From contig NZ_JBHSYQ010000003.1 of NCBI RefSeq assembly GCF_042662225.1, forward strand, positions 124,001-188,000: a stretch of 64,000 nucleotides of DNA. Direction: 5' to 3'. The position numbers were made by a program, and so were the translations under genes. Of this stretch, positions 60,818 through 64,000 are shown piece after piece. The notes beneath the pieces are model-generated. The model did no database searches, had not been told where the DNA came from, and was given only the letters and a program-made list of their open reading frames with translations. Numbering within the stretch: the first letter of the stretch is position 1; the number at the start of each line of letters is the position of its first letter. Origin of the DNA: Nibribacter roseus (GTDB lineage Bacteria > Bacteroidota > Bacteroidia > Cytophagales > Hymenobacteraceae).

Positions 60818-60853
60818 GTTTTAGGCCTGTTTTCAGAAAAACAGCCCAGAAAC
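60818..60853. repeat. P36 palindrome copy 24
   Basis: A 36-bp core with consensus left arm and two mismatches near the right end. It lies in a convergent gap, four bases from the next stop codon. Confidence 0.75.
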
Positions 60854-60856
60854 AGA

Positions 60857-61705
60857 TCAGCTGAACAGCCAAACCAGCAGCACTTGCACCAGCATCATTC
60901 CGTCAGCAGCAATCAGAAAGAAATATTGAGATCTATTTGCATGGGTTTTCCTGATGAGTGCCGCGGCTGCAACGCCTGACAGCGCCAAACCTAGTGCCTG
61001 CCACCATGTAGCACCAATAGGAGAGGATAACACAAATAGCAGCAGAAGCAATAAAGCCAACTTCTTTGTTCGTTCTACCCCCCATTTTACCGGAAAAGTT
61101 ATCGTCCCCGTCAGTTGATCTTTGTTCACGTCTCTGATATCGAAAACAAGGGTAAGGGAAAAAATAAATAGGAAACGGCGCAGAAATAAGAACAGATTCT
61201 CAGGGCTAAATAAATCATGGGCGGCTTCCATCAGGGGCAGCTGTACAGTTATGGCTGTCCATACATACGCTATCATAAAAACTTTTAAAAGGGGAACATC
61301 CCGTAGGGGAATATACCGGTCCTGCTCAGGGATGAAGGGAACCGAGTATAACCCTGCCACCACCAATAAATGCAGTATGAACCAGAAATTGAGCTCAAAC
61401 AGTGCGGTGTAGTATAATGTAATGGCACAAAGGGCACTTGCCATTGCAATTGTTTGTAGCAGCAGCCTGTTTTGCCTCACCCACTGTGTTCGCTGGCTTA
61501 CCAGCTCTTCCTGGTTAAACTTGTAAGGCAAGAGACCATCAATGTTGTAAACAAACATTGTCCCGAAAAACACAATGGCTGCCAAACGAAGTGAGGCCGG
61601 TATTCCGCTAAGCAAATAGGTTTCATAGACAAGCCCAGCTGCACACCCCGATATGAACAGGTTGCTGTACAGAATTGTATTTAAAATGTTCTGGGCAAGC
61701 CTCAT
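60857..61705 (-). CDS. UbiA-like prenyltransferase homologue
   Basis: A 282-residue integral membrane protein with about eight helices. The second aspartate motif of UbiA enzymes is present (F-D-I-R-D-V-N-K-D), followed by T-F-P-V-K-W-G. At the position of the first motif (normally N-D-x-x-D-x-x-x-D) only Y-N-I-D-G-L-L is found, so two of the Mg-binding aspartates are missing. It may therefore be a degenerate member or have another substrate. UbiA proteins normally join prenyl chains to aromatic rings in quinone synthesis. No quinone genes lie nearby. Confidence 0.72.
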   Translation of the reverse strand: MRLAQNILNTILYSNLFISGCAAGLVYETYLLSGIPASLRLAAIVFFGTMFVYNIDGLLPYKFNQEELVSQRTQWVRQNRLLLQTIAMASALCAITLYYTALFELNFWFILHLLVVAGLYSVPFIPEQDRYIPLRDVPLLKVFMIAYVWTAITVQLPLMEAAHDLFSPENLFLFLRRFLFIFSLTLVFDIRDVNKDQLTGTITFPVKWGVERTKKLALLLLLLFVLSSPIGATWWQALGLALSGVAAAALIRKTHANRSQYFFLIAADGMMLVQVLLVWLFS

Positions 61706-61837
61706 CTTATTGGTTTCTCAGATAGAACAGCTGTTCTGGCAAAAATACGCCTATTTTCTCCCGGTAAACAAATTGGTTTCATTGCCCTACCCCAAACTTT
61801 TGAGAGTATAGACTAAATAGGCCTGAAGCCACAAAAG

Positions 61838-61875
61838 AAAAGCGTCGCCTACCTATACGGGCAAGCGACGCTTTT
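61838..61875 (-). terminator. Intrinsic terminator of ppa
   Basis: An 11-bp stem (AAAAGCGTCGC / GCGACGCTTTT) with a 16-base loop, 20 bases past the minus-strand stop; the distal arm ends in TTTT. Confidence 0.82.
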
Positions 61876-61894
61876 AAAGGTAATTACTGCTTTG

Positions 61895-62443
61895 TTATTT
61901 ACCTTCTCTGAAGGTAGTATTGTACAGCTCAATGCTTTGCTCAATAATTTTATAGGCATCTTCACGACCTAAGAAGTTTTCTACAATTACTTCTTTGTTT
62001 TCAAGCTTCTTGTAATCTTCAAAGAAACGCTGTATCTCAATAAGCGTGTGCGGAGGCAACTCAGAAATATCGTTGATGTGCTTTACAGACATGTCATTGG
62101 CAGCAACGGCTATGATTTTGTCATCTTCCTCGTTGTTGTCAATCATCTGCATTACCCCAATCACTTTGGCATCAATGAGGCACATGGGGGCCACATCAAT
62201 AGAGCAAAGCACCAGAATGTCTAACGGGTCCTTGTCATCGCAGTAGGTCTGCGGAATAAAACCGTAGTTAGCCGGATAATGTACTGCTGAAAATAATACA
62301 CGGTCAAGCTTAAGCATGCCGCTGTCTTTATCTAACTCATATTTTGCTTTAGAACCCTTAGGGATCTCAATGATACCGGTCACTACCTTTGGCGCATCTT
62401 CGCCGAAGCTCACATCATGCCACGGATTGGCGTTGTTTTTCAT
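61895..62443 (-). CDS. ppa: Inorganic pyrophosphatase (family I)
   Basis: A cytoplasmic enzyme that splits pyrophosphate and pulls biosynthetic reactions forward. The family I signature D-D-K-D-P-L-D lies at about residues 69-75. E-I-P-K-G-S-K-A-K-Y-E near the start and H-Y-P-A-N-Y-G-F-I-P-Q-T are also typical. The length of 182 residues is normal. A TAnnTTTG element lies in the end of the upstream phosphatase gene, so ppa probably has its own promoter. Confidence 0.96.
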   Translation of the reverse strand: MKNNANPWHDVSFGEDAPKVVTGIIEIPKGSKAKYELDKDSGMLKLDRVLFSAVHYPANYGFIPQTYCDDKDPLDILVLCSIDVAPMCLIDAKVIGVMQMIDNNEEDDKIIAVAANDMSVKHINDISELPPHTLIEIQRFFEDYKKLENKEVIVENFLGREDAYKIIEQSIELYNTTFREGK

Positions 62444-62495
62444 GTTGTTCTTTTAAATACGTATTAATCTTTCATCTATCACTTCTGCGGAAGTG

Positions 62496-64000
62496 TTACT
62501 TCCAAATATACTCTGTTAAAGGGCGACCCATGTTGCCATTGGGTTCTTGAATACGCAAAAACGCCGCTAAGCTAGGAGCAATATCTATAATTTCTGTTCT
62601 TACGTGAGATTCTCCTACCGGGATTTGCCAGCCGTACCACAAAAGTGGAATGTGGGTATCATAGGCCCAAGGGCTGCCGTGGGTAGTCCCTTTTACCGGA
62701 GCATTGCTGTACTTGGCATACCAGCCTGGCTCCAGCGCTACCAGCACGTCTCCTGAGCGATACGGCATATAGCCATTCTCCATTAACATGCCCAACCCAC
62801 GTGACCAATGAGATTTCATGAGGGCATCAGCAGTCATGGTTCTTAATACACCAGGGAAGCGGTGCATGAACCGTGCTGTTTCCTCCTGCATTTCTACTAG
62901 ACTTACCTTTTTACTTTCAATTAGCTGATGGTTTAGGTAAACCTGCTGGTTTGTAAAGGCGCTTACCCAATCTGCCGTACCAAACCTCTGGTTTAGGTGC
63001 TTTTTAAGGGAATCTGCCATGAGGCTATTCAGGGTATTACCAGCTGGAATGCGCAGCTGCTTCATGTGCTCCGGATTATGCGCAGCGCCATGATCGGCTG
63101 TTAAAAATACTAACACATTCTGCTTACCAATGTAGCCGTCCAGAAAAGTCAATAAATTAGCTATGTCTTGATCTAAGCGCAGGTAATTATCTTGTACTTC
63201 AATGGCATTTGGTCCGTACTGGTGGCCTATGTAATCTGGTGTTGAAAAGCTGAGCGCCAGAAAATCTGTGGCAGCCCCCTTCCCCATGTTCTCTGCCTGT
63301 ATAGCAGCTATGGCAAAATCTTTGGTAAAGGTGTTTCCGGCTGGTATAGAGCGCAGCAGATCAAATGTAGTACCTCTCAACGCTGGTATGTTGTGCGGGA
63401 AAACTGGTTTTGCCTCTCCTCTGAAGGTACCCTCAAAAGATTGATCATCGGGTCCGCTTTCAGAATACTGCTCAATAGGCAGTAAAGTAGTCCATGGTTG
63501 GCTCAAGTACTGATCTGCTAGTTTCCGGTTGTTAAAAGCCTGTACCCAGGCTGGCAACTCTTGCATGTAATAGGTACTGGTGATCATGGCGCCATTGCTA
63601 CCATCATACCAATAGGCACCGTTGGCGGCATGTCCGGCCGGTAATATTGAGCCTCTATCTTTTAAGCTTACCCCAATAACTTTACTCTGCAGGTTGCTGG
63701 CAATGCGCAGTTCATCTGTGATGGTACTGGCAATCATGTTTACCGGCGACATTTGCCCAGCATTAGACCCACTACCTACCGTTTTTACACTTTTGTCTTC
63801 GGCACAATAGATATTTTGCCCGGTGATACGGTTATACCAATCGTTTCCTACTATTCCGTGTATGGCTGGCGTAGTACCTGTATAAATGGAGGCATGGCCT
63901 GGCCCCGTGTATGTAGGTATGTAATTGTAATGATTGTTTCGGAAGTTGAAGCCTTCCCCCACTAACCTTTTAAAGCCTTTGTCAGAGAATTTATTCCAGA
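62496..64000 (-). CDS. Alkaline phosphatase/phosphodiesterase superfamily protein (5' truncated by window)
   Basis: The frame is open to the last base of the window, so the N-terminus and signal peptide are not seen; the GTG at 63962 is only internal. The visible part begins with the nucleophile region (Y-I-P-T-Y-T-G-P-G-H-A-S-I-Y-T-G), where the threonine is the expected nucleophile as in the PafA-type alkaline phosphatases of Bacteroidota. Later motifs include L-S-F-S-T-P-D-Y-I-G-H, F-L-T-A-D-H-G-A-A-H-N-P and a final H-G-S-P-W-A-Y-D-T-H-I-P histidine for the two-metal site. It is probably periplasmic and releases phosphate. Confidence 0.88.
   Translation of the reverse strand, partial: WNKFSDKGFKRLVGEGFNFRNNHYNYIPTYTGPGHASIYTGTTPAIHGIVGNDWYNRITGQNIYCAEDKSVKTVGSGSNAGQMSPVNMIASTITDELRIASNLQSKVIGVSLKDRGSILPAGHAANGAYWYDGSNGAMITSTYYMQELPAWVQAFNNRKLADQYLSQPWTTLLPIEQYSESGPDDQSFEGTFRGEAKPVFPHNIPALRGTTFDLLRSIPAGNTFTKDFAIAAIQAENMGKGAATDFLALSFSTPDYIGHQYGPNAIEVQDNYLRLDQDIANLLTFLDGYIGKQNVLVFLTADHGAAHNPEHMKQLRIPAGNTLNSLMADSLKKHLNQRFGTADWVSAFTNQQVYLNHQLIESKKVSLVEMQEETARFMHRFPGVLRTMTADALMKSHWSRGLGMLMENGYMPYRSGDVLVALEPGWYAKYSNAPVKGTTHGSPWAYDTHIPLLWYGWQIPVGESHVRTEIIDIAPSLAAFLRIQEPNGNMGRPLTEYIWK
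62503..62510 (-). promoter_or_regulatory. -7 promoter element of ppa
   Basis: It reads TATATTTG on the minus strand (TAnnTTTG), inside the last codons of the upstream gene. Predicted leader about 55 bases. Confidence 0.4.

Noticed and set aside
1988..60853. P36 palindromes as a CRISPR array
   Set aside because: Copies are kilobases apart with whole genes between them, vary in sequence, have no spacers and no cas genes are present.

Overview
The window looks like an ordinary chromosomal stretch of an aerobic Bacteroidota bacterium, most likely Cytophagales, family Hymenobacteraceae (Rufibacter- or Pontibacter-like). The genus is inference. The phylum rests on several things seen here: a type IX secretion (T9SS) module with a type B C-terminal sorting domain, a PorP/SprF protein, a bacillithiol-system YtxJ protein, promoters of the TAnnTTTG type, and almost no strong Shine-Dalgarno sites. 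No tRNA, rRNA, CRISPR array, prophage or intact insertion sequence was seen.

Layout. 0-16 kb: the end of a BamA/TamA-like outer-membrane protein, an MBL-fold hydrolase, a PRC-barrel/SHOCT protein, a SIMPL protein, RNase D, manganese catalase, a saccharopine/alanine dehydrogenase-like enzyme, glycine decarboxylase GcvP and a DUF4136 lipoprotein. 16.2-17 kb: gene-free DNA that looks repeat-derived. 17-26 kb: a three-gene minus-strand surface module, made of a 2008-residue adhesin (DUF3494 ice-binding-like domain, eleven DUF11 repeats, Ig/PKD-like domains, T9SS sorting domain), PorP/SprF, and an OmpA/PD40/TPR lipoprotein. 26-38 kb: lipoyl synthase, OsmC, YtxJ, two lysine-rich secreted proteins, a fused 2-oxoacid dehydrogenase E1, an M16 peptidase, a TonB-domain protein, IspF, an M28 peptidase and LutB. 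38-46 kb: amino-acid metabolism, with a class V (SerC-like) aminotransferase, a SerB-SerA fusion, an AsnRS-paralogue asparagine synthetase and a divergent AsnC/Lrp regulator, then a glycerophosphodiesterase. 46-64 kb: DUF4407 protein, paired lipoproteins, a cation/H+ antiporter, L-serine ammonia-lyase alpha, a Crp-like regulator with DinB, a YD-repeat lipoprotein, a thioredoxin/NHL protein, a GspG-like protein, paired PAP2 phosphatases, Nnr, a UbiA-like protein, pyrophosphatase and a truncated alkaline phosphatase.

Metabolic links (inference): the serine pathway (SerA and SerB fused, SerC-like nearby), serine breakdown (SdaA alpha) and glycine cleavage (GcvP, with LipA able to supply the lipoyl group for its partner GcvH and for the E1 complex) are all represented within 42 kb, but they are not one operon.

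The most unusual signal is noncoding. At least 24 copies of an imperfect palindrome sit between genes. Each has a core that starts GTTTT, ends AAAAC and is 36 bp long (one copy is 35 bp). Arm bases, and bases beyond the core, change in complementary pairs between copies (A-T, C-G, G-C and T-A at the same position). They occur in convergent, tandem and divergent gaps, and none lies inside a gene apart from one that supplies the last codons of ispF. They are listed as P36 copies 1-24. Whether this family is already described could not be checked.
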